Shown here one piece after another: positions 51,395 to 59,312 of a DNA stretch of 64,000 bases; position 1 is the first letter of the stretch; each line of letters starts with the position of its first letter. Where the stretch lies: contig CAYZHM010000005.1 in NCBI GenBank assembly GCA_964478225.1, positions 38,817 through 102,816 on the forward strand, read 5' to 3'. Under the pieces are notes generated by a model. It did no database searches. It was not told the origin of the DNA and saw nothing but the letters and a program-made list of their open reading frames with translations. Made by a program: the position numbers and the translations under genes. The stretch comes from CAYZHM01 sp964478225 (GTDB lineage: Bacteria; Pseudomonadota; Alphaproteobacteria; Micavibrionales; Micavibrionaceae).

Positions 51395-51422
51395 AGTATA
51401 AGGATTTTACAAAGGACGTCAA
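51395..51422 (-). promoter_or_regulatory. Sigma70 promoter for rpsM-rpsK-rpoA-rplQ
   Basis: On the minus strand TTGACG (51417-51422), 16 bases, TATACT (51395-51400). Near-consensus boxes; predicted start about 51388. Confidence 0.75.
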
Positions 51423-51434
51423 GGAAAAAAGTGT

Positions 51435-51466
51435 TTGATATTATAGGAATTATATCCTATAATATC
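51435..51466 (+). promoter_or_regulatory. Promoter embedded in a perfect palindrome
   Basis: TTGATA (51435-51440), 17 bases, TATAAT (51458-51463). The inverted repeat GATATTATAGGA (51437-51448) / TCCTATAATATC (51455-51466) covers both boxes with a six-base centre. The ATG of the downstream gene begins at 51469, at about the expected transcription start. Confidence 0.7.
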
Positions 51467-51468
51467 TC

Positions 51469-51879
51469 ATGACCAAAAGATGGACAGAGGAGCGACGCAA
51501 GAAGCAGGCAGAGATGATCCGCAAGCATAGACCTTGGGAAAAATCCTCTGGCCCCAAAACAGATCAAGGCAAAGCACGGGCGAAGATGAACGCGTTCAAG
51601 CATGGGATGCGTGATTATCAGAGCCGACGGCTGCGTGAGGGGTTAAAGCACCAGCAGGAATTCGTCAAAATTGCGTTGGAGTTTGCCACAAACGAACTAA
51701 TGAAAGAGCAAAGAAAACAAGAGGCTATAAAAAAAGAGACAGGATTTTACAAACAAACTGAAAGAATAAAGTTTAAAGCCTATGCTGCTTTTGCTTTGCC
51801 CAAAACCGCTTCAATTTCCTTTGTCACCTCGTCCATAGGCGCCATGCCGTCGATATGGCGCAAAAGGCCTTTTTCTTGA
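51469..51879 (+). CDS. Small basic protein, probably leaderless, 3' end antisense to adk
   Basis: 136 residues. The N-terminal half (MTKRWTEERRKKQAEMIRKH, then PWEKSSGPKTDQGKARAKMNAFKHGMRDYQSRRL) has the look of a short basic family I associate with alphaproteobacteria (K-P-W-x-x-S-x-G-P-x-T...G-K-x...N-A-x-K-H-G). No function is known to me. Residues about 104-136 are encoded opposite the last 100 bases of adk and look non-conserved. There is no SD; a consensus promoter ends five bases before the ATG, which fits leaderless translation. Confidence 0.65.
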   Translation: MTKRWTEERRKKQAEMIRKHRPWEKSSGPKTDQGKARAKMNAFKHGMRDYQSRRLREGLKHQQEFVKIALEFATNELMKEQRKQEAIKKETGFYKQTERIKFKAYAAFALPKTASISFVTSSIGAMPSIWRKRPFS

Positions 51880-52361
51880 TAATAAGGAAGCACTGGTGCG
51901 GTTTGGTCATGATAGACCTTCAGGCGGTTTTTGAGCGTTGCCGCGTTGTCGTCGCTGCGGCCGTTTCCAGTTTCGGCTGCACGTTTAAGAATCCTGTCGA
52001 TGAGGATGTCTTCATCCACTTCAAGAACTATGACGTGATCAATCTGACGCTTCATGTGTTTCAACATCTCATCCAAGGCTTCGGCCTGGGCGCGCGTGCG
52101 CGGGAAACCATCGAGAATAAAACCTTTTTCGCATTCCGGTTCAGAAACGCAATTGCCGATCAATTCAATCATAACGTCATCGGAAACAAGCTCGCCGGAT
52201 TCCAGGATAGATTTAAGCTTTTTGCCGAACTCGCTTTCGCTTGCGACTTCAGCGCGCAACATGTCACCGGTCGAAAGTTTTTTCAAACTGTGGGCTGCTT
52301 GCAGTCTTTCCGCTTGCGTGCCCTTCCCTGCGCCGGGTGGACCAAAAATAATGATATTCAT
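51780..52361 (-). CDS. adk: Adenylate kinase
   Basis: 193 residues, the short form without the long zinc-type LID. P-loop FGPPGAGKGTQAERL, LKKLSTGDMLRAEV, GFILDGFPRTRAQAEALD, and the Arg/Asp-rich LID and closing region DRILKRAAETGNGRSDD. It interconverts ATP, ADP and AMP. It starts immediately after the secY stop and shares its last 100 bases with the opposite-strand ORF. Confidence 0.97.
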   Translation of the reverse strand: MNIIIFGPPGAGKGTQAERLQAAHSLKKLSTGDMLRAEVASESEFGKKLKSILESGELVSDDVMIELIGNCVSEPECEKGFILDGFPRTRAQAEALDEMLKHMKRQIDHVIVLEVDEDILIDRILKRAAETGNGRSDDNAATLKNRLKVYHDQTAPVLPYYQEKGLLRHIDGMAPMDEVTKEIEAVLGKAKAA

Positions 52362-52362
52362 T

Positions 52363-53706
52363 CTAGCCTTTTCTCCCCCGGATCTTGGCCTTTTTCATTA
52401 ACCCTTCATATTGATGGGCAATGAGGTGTGAGTGAATTTGCGAAACAGTGTCCAATGTTACCGAAACCACGATCAGCAAACTTGTCCCACCAAAGTAAAA
52501 CGGCATATTGTATTTTGCAATGAGGAATTCTGGCAACAAGCAAATCAAGACCAGATAGGCCGCGCCGATGACTGTGATACGGGTTAAAATGCTATCGAGA
52601 TAATCAGCCGTGTTTTTACCGGGGCGAATCCCGGGAATAAAGCCACCGTACTTGCGCAGCATTTCTGCGTTTTCCTCAGGATTGAACACAATCGCAGTGT
52701 AGAAGAACGTGAAAAACGCGATCAAACCCCCGTACAGGAGCATGTAAACAGGATTACCGTGCTGGAGATACTGTGCGATTGCTGCGGTGACATCACCGCC
52801 TTCTGCTCCGGAAAAACCCACAAGCGTTACCGGCAAAAGCAGCAAGGATGAAGCGAAAATCGGCGGAATAACGCCTGAGGTGTTCAATTTCAACGGGATA
52901 TGGTTCGTATCGCCACCCATCATGCGGTTACCGACCTGGCGCTTTGGATATTGAACAACGACACGGCGGTGCGCGCGCTCCATGAAAACGATAAAGGCCA
53001 GAGTTCCCGCTATTAAAAGCAAAATTCCCATGAGTTTTATAAACCCATTTTCATCAGCGTTTGTCAGTTCCAGCATATTTACAAAGGCCAATGGCAAGTT
53101 TGCCACGATACCGGCAAAAATAATTAGGGAAACGCCGTTACCGATTCCGCGTGCTGTAATCTGTTCGCCGAGCCAAAGCAGGAACATTGTGCCGCCAACA
53201 ATTGTGATGACCGTAGAGATACGGAAGAACATGCCCGGATCATTGACTGCAGAGCCGGATGAGTCCTCAGCGCCTTCAAGGCCGACCGCCATACCATAGG
53301 CCTGAACCGCGGCCAGCAGGACGGTTAAATAACGGGTATATTGGTTAATCTTTTGGCGGCCTGCGCCTCCCTCTTTTTTCAAGGCTTCAAGCTTTGGCGA
53401 CATAGAAGAGGCCAGTTGCATGATAATCGAAGCGGAGATGTAGGGCATGATGTTGAGCGCGAAGATTGACATGCGCTGAAGGGCGCCGCCCGAGAACATG
53501 TTGAACATGCCGAGAATACCGCTGCTGTTGCGCTCAAAAATATTGGCCCAGACATTGATGTCTATACCAGGCAGAGGGATTTGAGTTCCCATGCGGTAGA
53601 CAATCAAAGCGCCGAGAACGAAGAGGACGCGTTTTTTAAGATCTGTTGCCTTGGCCAATGCGGCCCAGTTGGCGTTTTTAGCGAGTTGTTCTGCGGCTGA
53701 GGCCAT
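52363..53706 (-). CDS. secY: Protein translocase subunit SecY
   Basis: 447 residues with ten membrane spans typical of the SecYEG channel. Signature regions: LPGIDINVW, FNMFSGGALQRMSIFALNIMPYISASIIMQL (plug and TM2), GIGNGVSLIIFAGIVANLP, NRMMGGDTNHIPLKLNTSGVIPPIFASSLL, and FIPGIRPGKNTADYLD. It forms the Sec pore for export and membrane insertion. A terminator and a promoter-like pair precede it within the spc operon. Confidence 0.98.
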   Translation of the reverse strand: MASAAEQLAKNANWAALAKATDLKKRVLFVLGALIVYRMGTQIPLPGIDINVWANIFERNSSGILGMFNMFSGGALQRMSIFALNIMPYISASIIMQLASSMSPKLEALKKEGGAGRQKINQYTRYLTVLLAAVQAYGMAVGLEGAEDSSGSAVNDPGMFFRISTVITIVGGTMFLLWLGEQITARGIGNGVSLIIFAGIVANLPLAFVNMLELTNADENGFIKLMGILLLIAGTLAFIVFMERAHRRVVVQYPKRQVGNRMMGGDTNHIPLKLNTSGVIPPIFASSLLLLPVTLVGFSGAEGGDVTAAIAQYLQHGNPVYMLLYGGLIAFFTFFYTAIVFNPEENAEMLRKYGGFIPGIRPGKNTADYLDSILTRITVIGAAYLVLICLLPEFLIAKYNMPFYFGGTSLLIVVSVTLDTVSQIHSHLIAHQYEGLMKKAKIRGRKG

Positions 53707-53734
53707 GAGAGCGATTCCTTTTGTTTACGGGAAG

Positions 53735-53763
53735 AAAATAGAGGAAACAATGCTTGCGAGCAA
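53735..53763 (-). promoter_or_regulatory. Candidate promoter for secY-adk
   Basis: On the minus strand TTGCTC (53758-53763), 17 bases, TATTTT (53735-53740), directly after the terminator hairpin and 28 bases before the secY ATG. Confidence 0.4.
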
Positions 53764-53776
53764 GGGGCTTAAAAGC

Positions 53777-53807
53777 AAAAAAGCCCAGCTTTTTACGCGG
53801 GGCTTTT
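53777..53807 (-). terminator. Intra-operon terminator or attenuator between rplO and secY
   Basis: On the minus strand AAAAGCCC pairs with GGGCTTTT over a 13-base loop and runs into further T residues. It lies 16 bases after the rplO stop. Confidence 0.65.
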
Positions 53808-53822
53808 CAAACTTTTTGATCT

Positions 53823-54329
53823 CTACTTGTTTATTTTGGGCTTTTTACGAACCACAGGCTTAATTTCACGAACGATAAGCTCAACCTTGCCGCCAGCCTT
53901 TTCGATTGCCTTGGTTGCAGAAGCAGAAGCCTTCGTGACTTTGAAATTGACCTTGGTTTTCAGTTCGCCATTGCCAAGAAGCTTTACGCCGTCTTTTTTG
54001 CGGTTAATAACGCCGGCAGCGACCAATGTGTCTTCATCAATGTCCTTTTTGGCATCGAGCTTTTTTGAATCGATTGCTTCCTGGATTTTGCCAATGTTGA
54101 CTTCGGCCAACTTGGTTGCGAAGCGCACGTTGCTGAAGCCCATTTTTGGCAAACGTTGATAAAGCGGCATTTGTCCGCCTTCGAAGCCTTTAATTGCGAC
54201 GCCGGAGCGTGACTTCTGGCCTTTTTGACCTTTGCCTGATGTTTTACCTTTGCCGGAACCGATACCACGGCCGACAATGATGCGTTTTTTCGTTGAGCCT
54301 GGCTTAGGCTTGAGTTCGTTGAGTTTCAT
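53823..54329 (-). CDS. rplO: 50S ribosomal protein L15
   Basis: 168 residues. Canonical start MKLNELKPKPGSTKKRIIVGRGIGSGKGKTSGKGQKGQKSRSG and GGQMPLYQRLPKMGF, late-assembly protein of the 50S subunit. The end (KPVVRKKPKINK) is slightly longer than usual. It starts one base after the rpmD stop region and precedes the terminator before secY. Confidence 0.97.
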   Translation of the reverse strand: MKLNELKPKPGSTKKRIIVGRGIGSGKGKTSGKGQKGQKSRSGVAIKGFEGGQMPLYQRLPKMGFSNVRFATKLAEVNIGKIQEAIDSKKLDAKKDIDEDTLVAAGVINRKKDGVKLLGNGELKTKVNFKVTKASASATKAIEKAGGKVELIVREIKPVVRKKPKINK

Positions 54330-54330
54330 C

Positions 54331-54645
54331 TTAAGCGGCCTCCTCGACCTTCACCAGATGTTTGACTGCATTAATCATGCCACGCACGGATGGAGTGTCT
54401 TCCAAGGTGCGTGTTCTGTTCAATTTGTTAAGGCCAAGACCAATCAATGTTGCACGCTGATAGGCGAAACGTCCGATCGGTGAACCAGTTTGTGTCACCG
54501 TTACAGTTTTACCTGATGGGGCTTTTTTAGCTGGCTTAGCGGCCTTTTTCGGTGCATCTGACTTGGCAGCAGCAGGCTTCTTCGCCGTTGCCGCTTTTGC
54601 AGGAGCTTCCTTCTTTTCAGTTTTTGTTTTTTTCTCGTCAGCCAT
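54331..54645 (-). CDS. rpmD: 50S ribosomal protein L30 with Lys/Ala N-terminal extension
   Basis: 104 residues, against about 60 normally. The L30 fold begins near residue 47 (KTVTVTQTGSPIGRFAYQRATLIGLGLNKLNRTRTLEDTPSVRGMINAVKHLVKV). The first 45 residues are low-complexity (KTKTEKKEAPAKAATAKKPAAAKSDAPKKAAK). Start ATG 54645, between rpsE and rplO. Confidence 0.93.
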   Translation of the reverse strand: MADEKKTKTEKKEAPAKAATAKKPAAAKSDAPKKAAKPAKKAPSGKTVTVTQTGSPIGRFAYQRATLIGLGLNKLNRTRTLEDTPSVRGMINAVKHLVKVEEAA

Positions 54646-54650
54646 TGTTA

Positions 54651-55211
54651 TTATCCTTCAGCTTCTTCTTTTTTGCCTTGTGACATTTCGCGGTTCGACA
54701 CAATTTCAGCAACTTTCTTGCTGCGGCGGCCTGCGATGTGACGTGGCGATTCCATGTTTTTCAATGCTGCGAATGTTGCGTTCACCATTGAATATGGGTT
54801 GCTTGAACCCAAAGCCTTGGCAACAACGTCCTGAACACCGACGGCTTCGAATACCGCGCGCATCGGTCCCCCGGCAATGATCCCTGTCCCTTGAGGAGCC
54901 GAACGCAAGAAGACCTTACCAGCGCCATCACGACCATGAACGTCATGGTGCAATGTACGGCCTTCACGAAGAGGAACGCGTATCATGCGGCGTTTGGCTT
55001 GCTCGGTTGCCTTTTTGATTGCTTCAGGAACTTCGCGGGCCTTGGCATGTCCGTGTCCGACGCGGCCTTTGCCATCGCCTACGATCATGAGAGCTGCGAA
55101 ACCGAAACGGCGTCCGCCTTTGGCCACTTTTGCCACGCGGTTAATACCGACCAGGCGTTCGATCAGTTCTGGCTGCTCTTCGTTTTTAAATTCTGCGTTT
55201 GGGTTTGCCAT
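54651..55211 (-). CDS. rpsE: 30S ribosomal protein S5
   Basis: 186 residues from ATG 55211 (MANPNAEF); the longer frame upstream overlaps rplR and is not used. Double-stranded-RNA-binding-like N-domain (ELIERLVGINRVAKVAKGGRRFGFAALMIVGDGKGRVGHGHAKAREVPEAI) and C-domain (GTGIIAGGPMRAVFEAVGVQDVVAKALGSSNPYSMVNATF). Contributes to decoding fidelity. Confidence 0.97.
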   Translation of the reverse strand: MANPNAEFKNEEQPELIERLVGINRVAKVAKGGRRFGFAALMIVGDGKGRVGHGHAKAREVPEAIKKATEQAKRRMIRVPLREGRTLHHDVHGRDGAGKVFLRSAPQGTGIIAGGPMRAVFEAVGVQDVVAKALGSSNPYSMVNATFAALKNMESPRHIAGRRSKKVAEIVSNREMSQGKKEEAEG

Positions 55212-55230
55212 GTTTTCTTTCCTTATATCC

Positions 55231-55614
55231 TTAAAATTCCAGTCCGCCTTCACGAGCGCCTTCAGCCAAAGCCTTAACGCGGCCGTGGTACATAAAGCGG
55301 CCACGGTCGAATACGACTTTGGTTACGCCAGCTTTTTTAGCACGCTCAGCAACAAGCTTACCAACTTCAGCTGCTGAAGCCGCTGTAGAGCCTGTTTTGA
55401 TTTTTTCTTTCAAGCCAGCGTCCAGTGTGGAGGCTGCTGCGAGAGTTACACCTTTGATGTCATCAATGACCTGCGCGTAGATCTGCTTGCCTGTGCGATG
55501 AACCGACAGACGCGGGCGGGTTGAACGGACGCCAACACGCTCGATATTAACGCGGCGAATTTTGCTGCGTGTGCGGAAGGTGCGTCTTTGTGTTGAGTTT
55601 AATGCCTTAGCCAT
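55231..55614 (-). CDS. rplR: 50S ribosomal protein L18
   Basis: 127 residues; binds 5S rRNA. Core RPRLSVHRTGKQIYAQVIDDIKGVTLAAASTLD and C-terminal KVVFDRGRFMYHGRVKALAEGAREGGLEF. Its ATG shares bases with the rplF stop (TAATG). Confidence 0.97.
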   Translation of the reverse strand: MAKALNSTQRRTFRTRSKIRRVNIERVGVRSTRPRLSVHRTGKQIYAQVIDDIKGVTLAAASTLDAGLKEKIKTGSTAASAAEVGKLVAERAKKAGVTKVVFDRGRFMYHGRVKALAEGAREGGLEF

Positions 55615-56174
55615 TATTTTTTCTTTCCTTCTTTACGACGAACATATTCATTAGCGTAACGAATACCTTTGCCTTTGTATGGCTCAGGGGGTTTGAACCC
55701 GCGGATATTCGCTGCTACCTGGCCGACCAGTTGCTTATCAATGCCGCTGACTTCGATTTTAGTCTGCTCGTCAACTTTCAAAGTGATGCCTTGCGGAACA
55801 GGGAATCTTACTTCGTGCGAGAAACCAAGGGTCATGACCAAGGTTGTTCCTTGCATGTTGGCACGGAAACCAACGCCCTGGATTTCAAGCTTTTTGCTGT
55901 ATCCTTGACTTACGCCAATCACGATGTTGTTTACAAGCGTACGCATCGTTGGCCAAACCTGGTTGGCGATACGGCTTTCGCTTTTTGGCGTCAGGGTGAC
56001 AACTTTCTGCGTCTTGCCGTCATCATTGGCGACGTCTTCAAGCTTCGCGGCCACTTCTTCATGGATCGTCAAGCTTAACTCGCCTTTAGACCCTTTGGCC
56101 TTTATTTCCTGACCGTTGACCTGCACTTCAACACCGGCAGGGATTTCAACGGGATATTTTCCAATACGTGACAT
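55614..56174 (-). CDS. rplF: 50S ribosomal protein L6
   Basis: 186 residues. MSRIGKYPVEIPAGVEVQVNGQEIKAKGSKGELSL at the N-terminus and the conserved ISGIDKQLVGQ-type segment (here VSGIDKQLVGQVAANIRGFKPPEPYKGKGIRY) near the C-terminus, located at the factor-binding region of the 50S subunit. Confidence 0.97.
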   Translation of the reverse strand: MSRIGKYPVEIPAGVEVQVNGQEIKAKGSKGELSLTIHEEVAAKLEDVANDDGKTQKVVTLTPKSESRIANQVWPTMRTLVNNIVIGVSQGYSKKLEIQGVGFRANMQGTTLVMTLGFSHEVRFPVPQGITLKVDEQTKIEVSGIDKQLVGQVAANIRGFKPPEPYKGKGIRYANEYVRRKEGKKK

Positions 56175-56193
56175 CGTTTTGCTTCCTTATACC

Positions 56194-56592
56194 TTAAAAC
56201 ACCTGACAAAGTACTTCGCCGCCGACATTTTCGGCACGGGCTTTGTGATCAGGGATAACACCTTTGGGTGTCGACAATACCAGAATGCCCAAGCCATTGT
56301 AGTGAAGTGGCAGAGATTTCTGGCCTGAATAGACGCGGCGTCCGGGCTTTGATACGCGATCAATTTTGCGGATGGCTCCACGGCCTTCAGAATATTTCAG
56401 CTCAACAACCAAAACTTTTTTGTTGTTGCCTTGATCTTCCACATGGAAGTCGCGGATATAGCCTTCGTCTTTCAATACAGCGCAGACATTCTCGTGCAAT
56501 TTCGAATACAAACACTCGATCTTCGCCTTGCCGGCCATTTGGCCGTTGCGGATGCGTGTGAGCATATCTCCAAGGGGGTCGTTCATTGACAT
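56194..56592 (-). CDS. rpsH: 30S ribosomal protein S8
   Basis: 132 residues: MSMNDPLGDMLTRIRNGQMAGKAKIECLYSKLHENVCAVLKDEGYI and the C-terminal GLGILVLSTPKGVIPDHKARAENVGGEVLCQVF. Binds 16S rRNA; in E. coli it represses the spc operon. Confidence 0.97.
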   Translation of the reverse strand: MSMNDPLGDMLTRIRNGQMAGKAKIECLYSKLHENVCAVLKDEGYIRDFHVEDQGNNKKVLVVELKYSEGRGAIRKIDRVSKPGRRVYSGQKSLPLHYNGLGILVLSTPKGVIPDHKARAENVGGEVLCQVF

Positions 56593-56607
56593 GTGTTTGT
56601 TGCTCCC

Positions 56608-56913
56608 TTACCAGCTTGATTTCGTTACGCCTGGCAGTTCGCCGCGCGAAGCCAGGTCCCGTAATGCAATACGGGAAAGATTGAGTTTGCGGAAATAACC
56701 ACGTGGGCGGCCTGTGAGGGCGCAGCGGTTACGCTTCCGTACTTTTGAAGAATTACGCGGCATTTCAGCGAGCTTTAGGGTCGCCTGGAAACGCTCTTCT
56801 GGAGGCAATTCACGATTTTTGATGATTGCCTTCAGCTTTGCGCGCTTGTTCGCTTTGCTCTTTACAAGCTTTGCGCGCTTCTTTTCGCGTTCTAACATGC
56901 AGACTTTTGCCAT
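56608..56913 (-). CDS. rpsN: 30S ribosomal protein S14
   Basis: 101 residues, the long zinc-independent form (no C-x-x-C pairs). C-terminal signature RNRCALTGRPRGYFRKLNLSRIALRDLASRGELPGVTKSSW. Sits in the head of the 30S subunit. Confidence 0.97.
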   Translation of the reverse strand: MAKVCMLEREKKRAKLVKSKANKRAKLKAIIKNRELPPEERFQATLKLAEMPRNSSKVRKRNRCALTGRPRGYFRKLNLSRIALRDLASRGELPGVTKSSW

Positions 56914-56927
56914 GGTTCTTCTTCCTT

Positions 56928-57470
56928 TTAGTTTCTAAAGGGCAGTTTAAAGCCCTTCAAAAGTTCTTTTGCTTCTTCGTTACTCTTTGCAGATGTGCAA
57001 ATTACTATATCCATCCCACGGATTTGATCGACTTTATCGTAGTCAATTTCCGGGAAGATGATGTGCTCTTTCAAACCTACGGCGTAGTTGCCGCGGCCAT
57101 CAAAACTCTTGCCATTGATCCCGCGGAAGTCACGAATACGCGGCATCGCGATTGTAATCAGACGGTCAAGGAATTCGTACATGCGCTCACGACGCAGCGT
57201 AACCTTACAGCCGATCGCCATGTTTTCGCGCACTTTAAATGATGCGTTTGATTGTCTTGCCTTTGTGATTACAGGCTTTTGACCCGCAATCAATTTCATG
57301 TCATTGGCTGCGTTCTCAATATGCTTGCGGTCCAGCGTTGCCCCACCGACGCCCATATTCAGAACGATTTTCTCCAATTTTGGAACTTCGTGAAGATTCT
57401 TGTAGCCATACTTCTTTTGAAGAGCTGGTACAATTTCCTTTTCGTAGAGTTCGTGATAACGTGCTTTCAT
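56928..57470 (-). CDS. rplE: 50S ribosomal protein L5
   Basis: 180 residues from ATG 57470, with AAGG nine bases upstream. Starts at ATG 57479 or TTG 57494 are in frame but would give an unusual N-terminus. Core: VPKLEKIVLNMGVGGATLDRKHIENAANDMKLIAGQKPVITKARQS and FRGINGKSFDGRGNYAVGLKEHIIFPEI. Binds 5S rRNA and the P-site tRNA region. Confidence 0.95.
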   Translation of the reverse strand: MKARYHELYEKEIVPALQKKYGYKNLHEVPKLEKIVLNMGVGGATLDRKHIENAANDMKLIAGQKPVITKARQSNASFKVRENMAIGCKVTLRRERMYEFLDRLITIAMPRIRDFRGINGKSFDGRGNYAVGLKEHIIFPEIDYDKVDQIRGMDIVICTSAKSNEEAKELLKGFKLPFRN

Positions 57471-57486
57471 TGCCTTCATCCTTATC

Positions 57487-57810
57487 TTATTCAATCGTTT
57501 CGCCAGACTTGCGGGCGACGCGGACTTTCTTGCCGTCTTTCAATGCCTTGTATCCGACGCGTGTTGGCTTGCCGCTTTTTGGATCAGCCAACGCTACGTT
57601 AGAGACATGAATTGATTTCTCAACCTTTTCGATGCCGCCGCCTGAGAACTGGGTTGGTTTATTGTGACGTGTCGCCATATTCACGCCTTTAACCAGCACG
57701 CGAGATGCCGCCGGGAAAGTCTTTAGAACTTCGCCTTTGGCGCCTTTATCTTTTCCCGTGAGGACGACAACCTGATCGCCTTTTTTGATTTTCAACTTTA
57801 TTGCGGACAT
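57487..57810 (-). CDS. rplX: 50S ribosomal protein L24
   Basis: 107 residues. KOW motif KKGDQVVVLTGKDKGAKGEVLKTFPAASRVLVKGVNMATRH near the N-terminus; assembly initiator of the 50S subunit. Follows rplN by two bases. Confidence 0.96.
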   Translation of the reverse strand: MSAIKLKIKKGDQVVVLTGKDKGAKGEVLKTFPAASRVLVKGVNMATRHNKPTQFSGGGIEKVEKSIHVSNVALADPKSGKPTRVGYKALKDGKKVRVARKSGETIE

Positions 57811-57812
57811 GT

Positions 57813-58181
57813 TTATAGAACCTCCGAAGCAAGCGAAATGATTTTCATGTATCCACCACTACGCAGTTCGCGTGTAACGGGGCCGAAGATACGTGTGCCC
57901 AAAGGCTCGCCATTGTTGTTGATCAACACGCAAGCGTTGGTGTCAAAACGGATTTTTTCGCCGTATGGACGCTTAAGGCCGAACGTTGTACGAACGATCA
58001 CAGCTTTGTGGACTGCGCCTTTTTTAACGCGGCCACGAGGAATTGCATCTTTGATCGATACGACAACAACGTCTCCGATATTGGCGGTGCGGCGGTGCGA
58101 TCCACCCAAAACCTTGATGCACTGAACTTCTCTTGCACCAGAGTTATCAGCCACATCCATTCTTGTTTGCATTTGTATCAT
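57813..58181 (-). CDS. rplN: 50S ribosomal protein L14
   Basis: 122 residues, normal length: MIQMQTRMDVADNSGAREVQCIKVLGGSHRRTANIGDVVVVSIKDAIPRGRVKKG and GTRIFGPVTRELRSGGYMKIISLASEVL. Lies at the subunit interface. Starts two bases after the rpsQ stop. Confidence 0.97.
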   Translation of the reverse strand: MIQMQTRMDVADNSGAREVQCIKVLGGSHRRTANIGDVVVVSIKDAIPRGRVKKGAVHKAVIVRTTFGLKRPYGEKIRFDTNACVLINNNGEPLGTRIFGPVTRELRSGGYMKIISLASEVL

Positions 58182-58184
58182 GGC

Positions 58185-58592
58185 TTATTTGTCCTTCGTC
58201 TTCTTGGCTGCAGGTTTTTTGGCTGGAGCCTTTGCTTTGGTTTCTGCTTTTTCTTTTGTAGGAGCGGCTTTCTTTTCTGCCTTTTCAGCAGCAGCCGGCT
58301 TCTTGACTTCCTTTTCCACCTTCTTTGGGGCGGCGCCTTTTGCAGTTTCAACCGCGGGCACATCACCATCCATCAAAACCCAACGCTTGGTCTTGGAGAT
58401 TGGACGGCTTTCTATGATACGGACGCGGTCGCCAACTTGACATGTGTTGTTTGGATCATGCGCGGCGAATTTGTCGTTGCGGCGGATGTATTTTTTGTAA
58501 ACAGGGTGCATGTAGCGACGCTCGACTTGGACTGTGATTGTCTTGTCGGTTTTATTGCTTACTACGTTTCCTTCCAGAATTCTTTTTGGCAT
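58185..58592 (-). CDS. rpsQ: 30S ribosomal protein S17 with long Lys/Ala tail
   Basis: 135 residues, against about 80-90. The OB-fold part (MPKRILEGNVVSNKTDKTITVQVERRYMHPVYKKYIRRNDKFAAHDPNNTCQVGDRVRIIESRPISKTKRWVL) is complete by about residue 74. The remaining 60 residues are EKAEKKAAPTKEKAETKAKAPAKK-type low complexity. Confidence 0.95.
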   Translation of the reverse strand: MPKRILEGNVVSNKTDKTITVQVERRYMHPVYKKYIRRNDKFAAHDPNNTCQVGDRVRIIESRPISKTKRWVLMDGDVPAVETAKGAAPKKVEKEVKKPAAAEKAEKKAAPTKEKAETKAKAPAKKPAAKKTKDK

Positions 58593-58604
58593 TTCAAATT
58601 GTCC

Positions 58605-58886
58605 TTATGCTGCTTTTGTCTTTTTTGTTGCGGCTTTTTTTGCTGGAGTTTTTTCTGCTTTTGCCGGAGCCTTTTTCGTGGAAGCTTCAACACCAGCCTG
58701 TTTTTGTGTCAGGTATGTCTTGATGCGTGCGATTGTACGGCGGGCCTGGCGCATTTCATGCGTCTTTTCCAATTGGCCGCCGGTGCGCTGGAACCGCATA
58801 TTCATTTGGTTCTTGCGTTGCTCAAGAAGAAGCTTTTTCAGCTCGTCTTCAGTTTTTGTGTTCAAATCTTGTGCTTTCATTTTCAC
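58605..58886 (-). CDS. rpmC: 50S ribosomal protein L29 with Lys/Ala tail
   Basis: 93 residues, against about 65. The two-helix L29 part (KAQDLNTKTEDELKKLLLEQRKNQMNMRFQRTGGQLEKTHEMRQARRTIARIKTYLTQKQ) is followed by about 30 residues rich in Lys, Ala and Thr. Binds at the exit tunnel, the site of SRP and trigger factor. Confidence 0.95.
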   Translation of the reverse strand: MKMKAQDLNTKTEDELKKLLLEQRKNQMNMRFQRTGGQLEKTHEMRQARRTIARIKTYLTQKQAGVEASTKKAPAKAEKTPAKKAATKKTKAA

Positions 58887-58892
58887 TATTCC

Positions 58893-59312
58893 TTATTCGG
58901 CCGCACCAATGCGCGTTACGAACTTCGTTTTAATCGGCAGCTTCATCGCAGCCAAATCCAATGCTTCTTTAGCAACGTCATGCGGAACACCTTCGAGTTC
59001 GAACATGATGCGGCCAGGCTTTACACGTGCAGCCCAGAATTCAACAGACCCCTTACCGGAACCCATACGAACCGCCAAAGGCTTTTTTGTCACAGGAACA
59101 TCAGGGAATATACGGATAAAGACTTTTCCTTGACGTTTGATGTGACGTGTAATTGCACGACGTGCCGCTTCGATCTGGCGTGATGTGATACGCTCAGGTT
59201 GCAAAGCTTTTAGACCGCATGAACCGAAAGCCAACTGAGATCCACCCTTGGCATTGCCGTGGATACGACCTTTGTGTTGCTTACGAAACTTAAACTTCTT
59301 TGGCGCTAACAT
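58893..59312 (-). CDS. rplP: 50S ribosomal protein L16
   Basis: 139 residues: MLAPKKFKFRKQHKGRIHGNAKGGSQLAFGSCGLKALQPERITSRQIEAARRAI and PLAVRMGSGKGSVEFWAARVKPGRIMFELEGV. It is near the A-site of the 50S subunit. Unusually, 149 bases separate it from rpsC. Confidence 0.97.
   Translation of the reverse strand: MLAPKKFKFRKQHKGRIHGNAKGGSQLAFGSCGLKALQPERITSRQIEAARRAITRHIKRQGKVFIRIFPDVPVTKKPLAVRMGSGKGSVEFWAARVKPGRIMFELEGVPHDVAKEALDLAAMKLPIKTKFVTRIGAAE

Noticed and set aside
58008..59183. 391-codon plus-strand frame opposite rplN, rpsQ, rpmC and rplP
   Set aside because: It lies entirely antisense to well-conserved ribosomal genes; the Cys/Phe-rich translation comes from the complement of Lys/Ala codons, and there is no SD.
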